Source: JBKBKN01 sp046294625 (GTDB lineage Bacteria; Bacteroidota; Bacteroidia; M30B66). Taken from it: a DNA stretch of 64,000 nt. The translations under genes were made by a program, and so were the position numbers. Below are positions 24,916-34,061 of the stretch, piece after piece. Location of the stretch: positions 1-64,000 of the forward strand of contig JBKBKN010000009.1 in assembly GCA_046294625.1 (NCBI GenBank), written 5' to 3'. The notes beneath the pieces were generated by a model. The model was not told where the DNA came from, did no database searches, and was given only the letters and a program-made list of their open reading frames with translations. Every line of letters begins with the position of its first letter. The first letter of the stretch is position 1.

Positions 24916-26358
24916 TTAAATTCCTAAGCCATAATAAGCTCTCGTTCCATTAGGATAAACGCCTTCTATGAGGAATCCTTTGCGGTCATTTTTCATCGAT
25001 TGAGTGATGTCGTCCACACTATTCACCGGTTTTTCACCAATATGGGTGATGATAAATCCTTCTTTGATCCCAATAGCTCTCAGCTTTCCATCACGTATGT
25101 TCGTTACTTTGATACCATTGTTGATTTTTAGCTTTTCGCGCTCCTTGTCAGATACAGGGCTGAACTCCGCCCCAAGTTCGATGGCTACAGCTTCAGATCT
25201 GCGCACTAAACGCGTATCCCCGTTTTTGTTTTTGAGTACTACAGGAATGGTCATTTCCTTATTATTTCTGATCACACGAACATCTACTTTATCTCCCGGG
25301 CGGTAACGACCTATCATTTCTTGCAACTCAGGTATGTTATTGATTTGATTATTGCCAATCGAAATAATCACATCGCCTTCTTTAATTCCGGCGTCTTCGG
25401 CAGCGCCACCGGGATTGAGTCCTGTCACATACACCCCACGAGTTGTATTTATGCCTTTTTTGGTGGCTAATTCAGAATTTACATTGTCTATCACCACTCC
25501 AATAAAAGCACGTTGCACTTCACCAAATTCGAGCAGGTCAGCGACAACTTTTTTAACAATATTCACAGGTACGGCAAAAGAATATCCGGTGTAAGAACCT
25601 GTATTTGATGCAATCGCAGTATTGATTCCAATTAAATCACCATCAACATTTACCAAAGCACCGCCGCTGTTTCCGGGGTTCACTGCAGCATCGGTCTGAA
25701 TGAAGGACTCAATGGCAAATTTCTCGTTCAAAATATTGATACTTCTGCCTTTTGCACTTACAATACCTGCGGTTACCGTAGAAGTAAGGCTGAAGGGATT
25801 GCCCACTGCAAGCACCCACTCCCCTACTTTTATATCGTCGCTATTTCCATAGTAAATGAATGGAAGATTCTTTTCGTTCACCTTCAAAAGCGCAATATCC
25901 GTATTCGGATCTTTACCAATTACATCCGCTTCAAATTCGCGGTTATCATTTAGCACGATATATACTTTTTCAGCATTGTTGATAACGTGATTGTTGGTTA
26001 CAATGAAACCATCATCGGAAATAATTACTCCCGAACCAGTCGCCATTGGTTTAGTAGGTTGATTTCGATACGGATTACCAAAGAAAAAATCATAAAACGG
26101 ATCCTGATAGCCTCTTCTATTGCCAGCTAATGTTTTTACGTGTACTACTGCATTTACGGAGTTTTCAGCTGCTTTGGTTAGATCAACTGCGCCATGCGGT
26201 GCAGACACCTGCATGCTTGCCATTTTGGCAGGAATCTCTCTTCCTTGATGAATAAGCCATGCAGTATTGTCAGCTGGTTTTTCAAAATACTTGTAGGCAA
26301 AAATGGCTGTCAAGCCCCCGAAAAAAGCAATAATGATAATAGATGCTAACCTTTTCAT
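24916..26358 (-). CDS. Periplasmic serine protease, HtrA/DegP family
   Basis: 480 residues. An N-terminal hydrophobic segment (about 4-22) is a signal anchor or signal peptide. The trypsin-like domain has the full triad: H124 in VTNNHV, D154 in NTDIALLKV, S231 in NPGNSGGAL. Two PDZ domains follow (about 280-370 with GVYVTGLNPGGAAEDAGIKEGD, and about 400-475 with GIKVTNIRDGKLRAIGIKEGF), so this is a DegP/DegQ-type protein quality-control protease and chaperone of the periplasm. A 5-residue insert around GNRRGYQDPFYDFFFGNPY matches the flexible LA loop. Monocistronic with its own terminator. Confidence 0.95.
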   Translation of the reverse strand: MKRLASIIIIAFFGGLTAIFAYKYFEKPADNTAWLIHQGREIPAKMASMQVSAPHGAVDLTKAAENSVNAVVHVKTLAGNRRGYQDPFYDFFFGNPYRNQPTKPMATGSGVIISDDGFIVTNNHVINNAEKVYIVLNDNREFEADVIGKDPNTDIALLKVNEKNLPFIYYGNSDDIKVGEWVLAVGNPFSLTSTVTAGIVSAKGRSINILNEKFAIESFIQTDAAVNPGNSGGALVNVDGDLIGINTAIASNTGSYTGYSFAVPVNIVKKVVADLLEFGEVQRAFIGVVIDNVNSELATKKGINTTRGVYVTGLNPGGAAEDAGIKEGDVIISIGNNQINNIPELQEMIGRYRPGDKVDVRVIRNNKEMTIPVVLKNKNGDTRLVRRSEAVAIELGAEFSPVSDKEREKLKINNGIKVTNIRDGKLRAIGIKEGFIITHIGEKPVNSVDDITQSMKNDRKGFLIEGVYPNGTRAYYGLGI

Positions 26359-26578
26359 AATAAGTGGAGTTTGATTTAATTAAACTATAATTTTCAAAAA
26401 GTGTGCCTAACGCATTACCGTGCTCTTTGGTTATAAAACCTTGATTGTTAATTTTTCTTATTGTGGCACAGATTTTATCTATGATATATTGTTTTAGGTT
26501 TGTTTGGTAAACGTAGCCCAAGTTAAAGTGTTGTATATCCTTCTTATCTTAACGAATTTTAATGACTAACACGCCTTC

Positions 26579-27268
26579 ATGAAGACAACTTCAGGAAAAT
26601 TACTTTGGTTCATTATCGGATTGTTGTTAGGCTTATGCGTTTCCTTCGCGATGTTTCTCACATTTTCGCCGGGTGTCAGGCAAAATCCCATTATAAACAA
26701 GTTCATTTCTCGCGACACGATTATTGATAAAAGATTAAGCGACACTTCCGGTGAAAAGTCTGATGTGAAAATAAGAAAAAAAACGAGTGAAACTAATATT
26801 TCCTACAATGTAAGCGAAGAGCCTGATGAAAATATCCTGCCTGCAGTAAAGGACACGTTCAAAAACACTTCTTTGACGGATGGCTCAGCCGTGGTGGTTA
26901 AAAAAGATGAATTGATTCAAATAGTAGATATAAGAATCAAAGAACTTGATGCCATCCAACCCAAAAAAGCTGCAGATAGCTTGCTCGATCATTTCGAAAA
27001 AGGCAATCAAACCGGCGAAAAACAGATTTTTTCTGTTGAGTTTTGGCGCTCACCGGTAAATTACATCGGCTATCGGATGATACGCAATAAAATAGTCACA
27101 TTTGGCCTTGATGTGAATGATATGGTGGAACTCCTGCGCTACGATGGAAAAATATTTTTAAAACAAAACAATAACATCTTCATGCTGAAACAAACGACAG
27201 AGTTTGATTCATTCAAACCGGTGAACGATGAATTGAAAACACGCATACTCGCAAAAATAAACGGATAG
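26579..27268 (+). CDS. Single-pass membrane protein next to dapF, unknown
   Basis: 229 residues. One N-terminal transmembrane helix (about 8-30, LLWFIIGLLLGLCVSFAMFLTF), a disordered Lys/Ser/Asp-rich linker (about 45-110), and a C-terminal globular part (about 110-229) with SVEFWRSPVNYIGYRMIRNKIVTFGLD and VELLRYDGKIFLKQNNNIFMLK when read in pieces. No named family recognised. The stop lies 2 nt before dapF, so the two are co-transcribed; a link to cell-wall or envelope function is possible by context only. Confidence 0.75.
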   Translation: MKTTSGKLLWFIIGLLLGLCVSFAMFLTFSPGVRQNPIINKFISRDTIIDKRLSDTSGEKSDVKIRKKTSETNISYNVSEEPDENILPAVKDTFKNTSLTDGSAVVVKKDELIQIVDIRIKELDAIQPKKAADSLLDHFEKGNQTGEKQIFSVEFWRSPVNYIGYRMIRNKIVTFGLDVNDMVELLRYDGKIFLKQNNNIFMLKQTTEFDSFKPVNDELKTRILAKING

Positions 27269-27270
27269 CA

Positions 27271-28065
27271 ATGCAAATTAACTTTTTTAAATACCAGGCT
27301 ACGGGAAATGATTTTATTTTGATTGATGACAGAGAAATGGTATTTGACATAAGAAACAATAGTTTGATACAAAGGCTTTGTCAACGAAAATTTGGGATAG
27401 GAGCCGATGGATTAATCCTGCTTAGAAAAGATGCATCAAGCGATTTCAGAATGATTTATTTCAATGCTGATGGCTATGAAAGCTCCATGTGCGGAAATGG
27501 AGGCAGAGCTATCACAGCATTTGCCAACCAATTAATACCCGAAAAAAGATTTTTCACTTTCTATGCTATTGATGGTATTCATTATTCACACATTCAAAGT
27601 TACACTGATCATGGATGTATTGTTAGCCTTCAGATGAAAGATGTGGATAGTGTTATTCAACAAGATGACGCTATAATTCTGGACACCGGCTCACCTCATG
27701 TGGTGAAATTTGTAGCTGACAGCCACCATCTGGATGTGGTGAATGAAGGGCGCAGAATTCGCAATTCAGAAGCTTTTCTGAAAGAAGGTATCAATGTTAA
27801 CTTTGTGGAAACAGGAAATGAATTCCTTTATGTCAGAACCTACGAAAGAGGTGTGGAAGATGAAACGCTCTCCTGCGGTACGGGCGTTACGGCTTCGGCT
27901 ATTAGTGCATATGCAAGTGGCGTTACGGAAGAAAAAGAGCTCGATGTGCACACTCCCGGAGGCAGATTGCAAGTGAAATTCGATGCGCTGGAAGATGGAA
28001 GATTCTGTAATATTTTCCTATCCGGTCCTGCAGAATTTGTCTTTGAAGGTAAAATTCATATTTGA
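27271..28065 (+). CDS. dapF: Diaminopimelate epimerase
   Basis: 264 residues. Converts LL- to meso-diaminopimelate, for lysine and peptidoglycan. Both catalytic cysteines are visible: C74 in SSMCGNGGRA and C202 in LSCGTGVTASA. The N-terminal FFKYQATGNDFILID and the AGGRLQVKF-like HTPGGRLQVKF near the end are typical. It sits 2 nt after the unknown membrane protein; the next gene begins 11 nt beyond its stop. Confidence 0.97.
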   Translation: MQINFFKYQATGNDFILIDDREMVFDIRNNSLIQRLCQRKFGIGADGLILLRKDASSDFRMIYFNADGYESSMCGNGGRAITAFANQLIPEKRFFTFYAIDGIHYSHIQSYTDHGCIVSLQMKDVDSVIQQDDAIILDTGSPHVVKFVADSHHLDVVNEGRRIRNSEAFLKEGINVNFVETGNEFLYVRTYERGVEDETLSCGTGVTASAISAYASGVTEEKELDVHTPGGRLQVKFDALEDGRFCNIFLSGPAEFVFEGKIHI

Positions 28066-28076
28066 TTGCTTTACCG

Positions 28077-28577
28077 ATGGCTGATCTCCTGATCATCAAC
28101 AATGCGTTGCCTGTCGAGCAATTTAACCCCGATCATTGTGCATTAGCACTTTTGCACACCGATAAAATACCCATTCATTTGGGGCTGATTTCAGCTGAAA
28201 AATATCATTCGCTAACCATCAAAGGTTATGACCAAAAACCTTGGGAAGTGCTTAAAGCACTGATGAAAAAAAAGGAAATTAATAGTTTGTTTATCAGCTT
28301 AAATCAAGTGCATTTCGATAGCAAGATAGTTGAAAAGCATTTTCAAAAATTTTCATTGGACGATCGACACACAACATGCATCACGCCCATTTGCAGCCTG
28401 CTGTCGCATCATCTCAATTTCGAAGTGAAAGCCAATGTGATCTTCGATTTATTAAGCTTACTTGCTCATCAAAATTTAATAGGTAAGTATTATGTTTATC
28501 CTGAACAGCAGCGCATCAGCTTAACCAAATACACACAACATGATGTACTGATGTATATCAAAAACTTGAAAACTTGA
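28077..28577 (+). CDS. Conserved-looking protein after dapF, unknown
   Basis: 166 residues from the ATG giving MADLLIINN; an upstream TTG overlapping the dapF stop is an alternative. No signal peptide or membrane helix. The protein looks like a small alpha/beta fold (LFISLNQVHFDSKIVEKHF, CITPICSLLSHHLNFEVKANV, YVYPEQQRISLTKYTQHDV). Its tight spacing behind dapF places it in that operon. Family and function not recognised. Confidence 0.7.
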   Translation: MADLLIINNALPVEQFNPDHCALALLHTDKIPIHLGLISAEKYHSLTIKGYDQKPWEVLKALMKKKEINSLFISLNQVHFDSKIVEKHFQKFSLDDRHTTCITPICSLLSHHLNFEVKANVIFDLLSLLAHQNLIGKYYVYPEQQRISLTKYTQHDVLMYIKNLKT

Positions 28578-28631
28578 TATTAAGAATTAGCCAACGAAGC
28601 AATTTCTGAACTTTTCAAGAAATTTTCTCCT

Positions 28632-28639
28632 TAGCTTCG
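28632..28639 (+). promoter_or_regulatory. Possible -7 element for rnr
   Basis: TAGCTTCG differs from TAnnTTTG at one position and lies 6 nt before the ATG, which would make a nearly leaderless transcript. No clear -33 partner. Low confidence. Confidence 0.25.
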
Positions 28640-28645
28640 CCAATT

Positions 28646-30793
28646 ATGGGACATCAAAAAAAAGCACTCAAACAGTTTAAAAAATTTCTGGCCGAAGACA
28701 TGATTGCCGTGTTTAGCGCCAACCCAAATAAATCATTTAACCATAAACAAATTGCATCAGCTTTAGACATCGCTGATCCCTATGGCAGAGAACTCATTAT
28801 TGAGGTGCTCGAAAAATTAGCCCACGATGGTCAACTCACCGAAGTGGAAACAGGTCGCTTTAAATATGTTAATCTTGAGTCAAGCTATATAGAGGGGATC
28901 ATAGAATTGGCCGCATCTGGTGTGGGTTACCTAATTACCGACAAATTGGACGAAGATGTTTACATCAAACCCAATAACCTCATGAATGCTTTACCTGGCG
29001 ATAAAGTGAAACTTCACCTGTTTGCCCGAAGAAAAAATCGACGTCCCGAGGGTGAAGTAATGGAGATATTGGAGCGATCTAAAACCACTTACACAGGTAT
29101 TGTGGAAATGAGTCATCGCTATGCATTCGTTGTCCCTGATAGTCGCAGTTTGCCTTTGGACATCTTTATTCCTAAAGACAAACTGAATCAAGCCAAAAAT
29201 GGAGATAAAGTGGTGGCACGTATCATAGACTGGCCAGCTCATGATAAAAATCCGCATGGCGAAATACTTTCAGTGCTGGGTAAGCCTGGATCGCACGAAG
29301 TGGAAATGAATGCCATCATGGTGGACTATGGGCTTCCCTATCACTTCCCGAAAGAAGTGGAAGCTGAAGCCAACAAAATTCCTATGGAGATTCCCAAGGA
29401 AGAAATAGCCAAAAGGAAAGACTTCAGAAACGTCACCACCTTCACCATCGACCCTGTGGATGCAAAAGATTTTGACGATGCGCTGAGCATCAGAAAAAGC
29501 AAAAATGGACTTTGGGAAATTGGTGTGCACATTGCTGATGTGAGTCACTATGTTGCTGCCGGAAGTATCCTCGATCAAGAAGCCTACAAACGTGCTACTT
29601 CAGTCTATCTGGTGGACCGAGTTGTGCCCATGCTGCCCGAACATCTCTCAAATGGCGTATGTTCGCTTAGGCCAAATGAAGATAAGCTTTGCTATGCTGT
29701 GATTTTCGATATTGATGACGATGGGCAGGTGCAAGACTATTGGGTAGGCCGCACCGTGATTAACTCTAACCGTAGATTTACTTATGAAGAAGCCCAACAG
29801 GTGATTGATACGCAAGAAGGATCGTTTGCAGATGAAATCCTAACCTTGCATAATTTGGCCAGCAAGCTTCGTAAAAAAAGATTTCTAAAAGGGGCTATTG
29901 CGTTTGATAAAGTAGAAGTAAAATTTAAGTTAGACGAAAAAGGTAAACCGCTTGGCGTGTATTTCAAACAACAAAAAGAAGCCAATCACCTAATCGAAGA
30001 ATTTATGCTTTTGGCCAATCGTACCGTAGCCGAAATGATTGGCAAGCCACCGGCAGGAAGCAAAAAAGGGTTTAAACCCAAAACATTTGTTTATCGGGTG
30101 CATGATCATCCCGATCCGGATAAGCTGGAAAGTTTCTCCAAATTCATTGCTCAGTTTGGCTACAAACTCAAAATCAAGGATGAGCAGCAGGTAGCAGCTG
30201 AACTCAATAAACTCATGGCCGATGTGAAAGGTAAAGGCGAAGAAAATGTGATCGAAACCCTGGCCATACGCACCATGGCCAAAGCGGCCTATTCAACTAA
30301 CAATGTGGGACACTATGGGCTGGCATTTCCGCATTATACACATTTCACTTCGCCTATTCGCCGTTATCCCGATGTGATGGTGCATCGCTTACTCACCACC
30401 TATATCAATGGCGGAAACTCCGAAAGCCAAAATGCGCTTGAAGAACAATGCAAACATTCTTCACAACGGGAGAAAGTAGCTGCAGAAGCCGAAAGAGCAA
30501 GCACCAAGTACAAGCAAGTGGAATTTATGGCCGATAAAGTAGGTGAAGCATTTGATGGGGTGATTTCAGGAGTTACCGAATGGGGCATATTTGTAGAGCT
30601 TGTCGATAACAAATGCGAAGGAATGATCCGCTTGAAAGATATCGAAGATGATTACTATGTATTTGATGAAGCCAATTATGCTATAGTGGGCCGCAGATAT
30701 AAACGCAGATACCGTTTGGGCGACAAGGTCAAAATCGAAGTGAAAAAAGCTGACCTGATTAGAAAACAATTGGATTTCTTGCTGGTGGAGTGA
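28646..30793 (+). CDS. rnr: Ribonuclease R
   Basis: 715 residues. Processive 3-prime to 5-prime exoribonuclease that degrades structured RNA and works with trans-translation (smpB is in the same window). N-terminal winged-helix/cold-shock part (1-220), RNB catalytic domain with the metal-binding aspartates in TIDPVDAKDFDDALS (about 268-282) and HIADVSHYV, HFTSPIRRYPDVMVHR near 575, and a C-terminal S1 domain (about 635-715) with GVISGVTEWGIFVEL. The start MGHQKKALKQ is well supported. Probably monocistronic. Confidence 0.96.
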   Translation: MGHQKKALKQFKKFLAEDMIAVFSANPNKSFNHKQIASALDIADPYGRELIIEVLEKLAHDGQLTEVETGRFKYVNLESSYIEGIIELAASGVGYLITDKLDEDVYIKPNNLMNALPGDKVKLHLFARRKNRRPEGEVMEILERSKTTYTGIVEMSHRYAFVVPDSRSLPLDIFIPKDKLNQAKNGDKVVARIIDWPAHDKNPHGEILSVLGKPGSHEVEMNAIMVDYGLPYHFPKEVEAEANKIPMEIPKEEIAKRKDFRNVTTFTIDPVDAKDFDDALSIRKSKNGLWEIGVHIADVSHYVAAGSILDQEAYKRATSVYLVDRVVPMLPEHLSNGVCSLRPNEDKLCYAVIFDIDDDGQVQDYWVGRTVINSNRRFTYEEAQQVIDTQEGSFADEILTLHNLASKLRKKRFLKGAIAFDKVEVKFKLDEKGKPLGVYFKQQKEANHLIEEFMLLANRTVAEMIGKPPAGSKKGFKPKTFVYRVHDHPDPDKLESFSKFIAQFGYKLKIKDEQQVAAELNKLMADVKGKGEENVIETLAIRTMAKAAYSTNNVGHYGLAFPHYTHFTSPIRRYPDVMVHRLLTTYINGGNSESQNALEEQCKHSSQREKVAAEAERASTKYKQVEFMADKVGEAFDGVISGVTEWGIFVELVDNKCEGMIRLKDIEDDYYVFDEANYAIVGRRYKRRYRLGDKVKIEVKKADLIRKQLDFLLVE

Positions 30794-30945
30794 GTTTCTT
30801 AAAATAAATGCAATCAGATTATGAATTATCTTAAAAAAGAACACGTTATTAAAGTAAACTAAAATAATTATTTTGTATTTATAATATCGCTTGATCATCA
30901 GATTTAACCGTCTGAAAATAAATTTATTAGGCTTTGCTTCACACT

Positions 30946-31455
30946 TTGAAAAAATTGATCTTCTACGCCGCTCTGGCATTTATTGTGCTGAGCTTTTTGA
31001 GTTTGACACTAGCCCAGGTAGTGCCGATAGAATTTGCGGAAGCTGATGTAAAATTTGCATACTATGAAACGATCATGCAAGGGCTGCCAATTGCTATATT
31101 ATTAACCTTATTTGGCACCATTCGCAGGAACAACAAAATAGCGCACAATTGGGCTTTTGTAGGACTTACGGTTATGGTATCCATTGCTTCTTTTTATATG
31201 ATGGTGGTATTAATTTTTCAACTGAGTTTCGGGTCGTGGATTAAAGTCAATACCATTTATCGGCATAAATCGCAAACCAAAGAAATTCAGGAACAGTGGT
31301 TTGATATAGGAGCGCTAGGCTATGGCGGACAAAGAATAGTGGTCATAAAGCCATTTTTAAAATATTGGATTATACCATCAAATGTTGATACAACCAAGCT
31401 TAATAAAAAGGAATGGGAAATGGTGAACGAACCCGGAGCAATTATTTTTCCTTAA
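30946..31455 (+). CDS. Small membrane protein, unknown
   Basis: About 169 residues. No ATG is available; the likeliest start is a TTG giving MKKLIFYAALAF, with another TTG four codons upstream. Three hydrophobic helices are visible: about 1-25 (FYAALAFIVLSFLSLTLA), about 46-58 (LPIAILLTLFGTI) and about 68-95 (FVGLTVMVSIASFYMMVVLIFQ). The C-terminal 80 residues are soluble and include WFDIGALGYGGQRIVVIKPF. No family recognised. Confidence 0.7.
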   Translation: MKKLIFYAALAFIVLSFLSLTLAQVVPIEFAEADVKFAYYETIMQGLPIAILLTLFGTIRRNNKIAHNWAFVGLTVMVSIASFYMMVVLIFQLSFGSWIKVNTIYRHKSQTKEIQEQWFDIGALGYGGQRIVVIKPFLKYWIIPSNVDTTKLNKKEWEMVNEPGAIIFP

Positions 31456-31601
31456 CGTATTTCTGATAAAAATATTTAGCCTCCATACTTTACCATTACA
31501 GCCAAAACATCTGTTATTGCAATCACTGATTGGTATTTGCAATTTGTATCTTTTTGATTTTCAGAAAATAATTCTAAATTGCACCTGTAAAGCCATGCAC
31601 C

Positions 31602-32150
31602 ATGAGATTCTTCAAACGACTTTCTATCATGATGCTGCTGGGCGCTTTAACCATTGCCGGCTTGGGCTTTATGCTGCCCGATCAATACAACATTGAGAGA
31701 GAAATTATGATTCAGGCACCACAGGATGTTATTTTCAGCGAAATTCAAAATCTGATCAATTGGGAATATTGGCATCCCTGGCAAAAAGATCTTAGCGAAA
31801 GCCCAATTGAATATTCCACCATTAGTTTTGGAGAAGGCGCATGGCAAAGATGGAAAAGCAAATCGTTGGGCAAAGGTGAAATCACGATTAAACGTATCAC
31901 CGAGAACCAGCTTTTACTCTATGAGCGTGCTTATGCTGATTATGGCTTTGTTGCAACAGGTGAGTTTATCATTGAACCGCTGGATTTAGGTACGTCTAAA
32001 TTAATTTGGAAGGATTGTTTTTTTACGGGTAACAACATCATCAAACGATATTTTGGTTTATTTGCCGAGGTAACTGCCGGAAGAGAACTTGAAAACAGTT
32101 TGCATAGTTTGAAAAGTCGGATTGAACAAAAGAAATTGAGCTTATGGTGA
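31602..32150 (+). CDS. SRPBCC (START-like) family protein with N-terminal membrane anchor
   Basis: 182 residues. A hydrophobic N-terminus (about 8-25, MMLLGALTIAGLGFM) precedes a Bet v1/SRPBCC fold: IEREIMIQAPQDVIFSEIQNL, EYWHPWQKDLSESPIEY, GKGEITIKRITENQLLLYE, and the C-terminal long helix RELENSLHSLKSRIEQ. The fold binds hydrophobic ligands; no substrate can be assigned. The stop overlaps the start of the next gene by 7 nt, so the two are co-translated. A decayed paralogue lies at 24193-24749. Confidence 0.82.
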   Translation: MRFFKRLSIMMLLGALTIAGLGFMLPDQYNIEREIMIQAPQDVIFSEIQNLINWEYWHPWQKDLSESPIEYSTISFGEGAWQRWKSKSLGKGEITIKRITENQLLLYERAYADYGFVATGEFIIEPLDLGTSKLIWKDCFFTGNNIIKRYFGLFAEVTAGRELENSLHSLKSRIEQKKLSLW

Positions 32151-32677
32151 AACCAGAAATCAGATTTGGCTTATGGGGCGGATTATTCCTGATCATTTGG
32201 TATTGGATACAATATTTCGCCGGCTTTCATCATGTTCGCTTTGTGTTTGCACAATATGCAGGCTTTATTAATTATGCTTTGCTTTTCATCATGTTTCGAA
32301 ACAGTATAAGAGAAAAACGCGACGATCTCGGCCCTGATTTCGATCTATCATCGGGCTTGCGTGCCGGATTGATTCAGTCTATGATTACTGCATGGATATT
32401 TGCAGGCTGGCTACTCATTTACAACTACTTTATTAATCCGCTTTGGGTCGAAAATTTTGTAATCTGGCAATCCTTATCGGGCTACAGCCTTCCATTTTTC
32501 ACCGTCAAAACCAGCGAAGATTTCTCATCAGCCATGATGCTGAGCAATACCGAAACACATATTGTGATAAACTTTCTGGGTGTATTGCTTTTCGGAAGCC
32601 TTATTTCCATCCTTATTTCACTGGGCTTGAAGAAAAAAAGTAAAATCGCTTCAGTGACCGCAGCTGAATCAGCCTAA
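32144..32677 (+). CDS. DUF4199-like membrane protein
   Basis: 177 residues with four predicted transmembrane helices (about 8-25, 33-46, 80-100 and 140-162) in the order seen in DUF4199 proteins of Bacteroidota, including the cytoplasmic loop RNSIREKRDDLG and the AGLIQSMITAWIFAGWLLIYNY helix. Function unknown. It overlaps the upstream SRPBCC gene by 7 nt. Confidence 0.75.
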   Translation: MVKPEIRFGLWGGLFLIIWYWIQYFAGFHHVRFVFAQYAGFINYALLFIMFRNSIREKRDDLGPDFDLSSGLRAGLIQSMITAWIFAGWLLIYNYFINPLWVENFVIWQSLSGYSLPFFTVKTSEDFSSAMMLSNTETHIVINFLGVLLFGSLISILISLGLKKKSKIASVTAAESA

Positions 32678-32751
32678 TCCGATAATGCACAAAATTTGTA
32701 TTTCGGCGTTACAGTTTAAGTAACGACTTTAGTGAATAAATCAAAGGCGCC

Positions 32752-34056
32752 ATGAGAAATCACCCTTTATTTCTTTTTTTGTCGCTCATCTTGCTCCTTC
32801 ACATCATGCATAAGGCAGATGCTCAGGAATGCGTGCTTCGTATTGAAATCAAAGACGAGAAAAACAAACCGATGGAGCTAGTCACACTATCCGTTAACAA
32901 CATAGTATTCTCCACTTCCGACAAATCGGGCATTATCGTATGGAAAGAAAAATGCAATCACGATATCGGTCAACTAAAACTTTCCCACATCGCTTATCTC
33001 GATCAGTTTGTTTCATTGAAAAACTTAAAGAACGACACCACCATCAAAATAGTGATGCGTGAAAGATTGATGCAACTACCGGTAACTGAAATTCGAGGTA
33101 AATCTCCGCCCGACACCATCATTGGTAATAATCAATACTATGTGGAAGACTTTGTTTTCAGCAGAAAATGGATACTGACCATTCTCAAGAGTCGCAAAAA
33201 CCCACAATATTTCCTTGAGTTGCGTACGCTCGACGGGATGAAAATTTACGGGCTCAAACTTGATGAGAAACCGATCAAACTCTTCAAAGATGCCTTGCAG
33301 ATTTGCTATCTGGTATTTGAAAAATCAGCTAAAGAAATCTATTACGATCAAAATGGTTTAAGCTTACGAGACATCAATTTCGATGACTTTTGGTGGTTGC
33401 ACAATTTTATCAATCAGGCTGATGAAAATAATATCACACTCAACAATCAATTTCGTCAAAAACCTTGGTTTGAGTATTATCTGATAGACCGCAGCAAACA
33501 AAGCAAGGACACACTATATGCTGTTAAACATGATTTTTATTATGAGCAATACCACAGCGAATATGCGTTTCTTTCCACACGCGAGCGTCATCACATGAAA
33601 CGGCTAGAATACAAAACCGGAGAAAGTCGTTACGATCTTGCTGCCCATTACACCGGATTTGCCAACAATATTTGGTTTAAAGAAACAAAAGCGCCCTATT
33701 TCTTCCACAACGATCGGCATTTAGTGTTCGACTTTAACAAAGACAGTCTGTTCATTTTTATGCGCAATGGTTCCTTGCTGAGCAAACATCACCTGCAATT
33801 TCACAAAAATGATGGCTTTAAACAGGAAATCGTGTTCGACGATGAGTTTGGCGAGTTTTACGCTTTGCGAATGAAAAACGGCAAAAAGTCACTGCACCGC
33901 ATCATCATTAATACAAAAGTTGAAATTTCATTTGCCGGTTTCCTGAGCATGCGCTATCCAAGTCATGTGAAAGTGAAAGGTGGTCGTGCATGGTACCTCT
34001 CCCGCCCCTCTGATTCATGGCAAAGCACTTATTTATATGCAGAAAGCCTAGAATGA
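32752..34056 (+). CDS. Secreted protein with carboxypeptidase-regulatory-like N-domain, unknown
   Basis: 434 residues. Signal peptide 1-24 (LFLFLSLILLLHIMHKADAQ). Residues about 27-110 look like a CarboxypepD_reg-like beta-sandwich (LRIEIKDEKNKPMELVTLSV, LKLSHIAYLDQFVSL), as at the N-terminus of TonB-dependent receptors, but no plug or barrel follows. The remaining 320 residues are rich in aromatic and charged residues and contain DFVFSRKWILTILKSRK, YYDQNGLSLRDINFDDFWWL and HYTGFANNIWFKETKAP. No sorting signal is seen. It ends 5 nt from the convergent helicase gene. Confidence 0.72.
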   Translation: MRNHPLFLFLSLILLLHIMHKADAQECVLRIEIKDEKNKPMELVTLSVNNIVFSTSDKSGIIVWKEKCNHDIGQLKLSHIAYLDQFVSLKNLKNDTTIKIVMRERLMQLPVTEIRGKSPPDTIIGNNQYYVEDFVFSRKWILTILKSRKNPQYFLELRTLDGMKIYGLKLDEKPIKLFKDALQICYLVFEKSAKEIYYDQNGLSLRDINFDDFWWLHNFINQADENNITLNNQFRQKPWFEYYLIDRSKQSKDTLYAVKHDFYYEQYHSEYAFLSTRERHHMKRLEYKTGESRYDLAAHYTGFANNIWFKETKAPYFFHNDRHLVFDFNKDSLFIFMRNGSLLSKHHLQFHKNDGFKQEIVFDDEFGEFYALRMKNGKKSLHRIIINTKVEISFAGFLSMRYPSHVKVKGGRAWYLSRPSDSWQSTYLYAESLE

Positions 34057-34061
34057 AAAGA

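Noticed and set aside
26282..26521. 79-codon minus-strand frame before the HtrA gene
   Set aside because: It runs through the 5-prime part of the HtrA gene and its promoter region, in another frame, with no motif.
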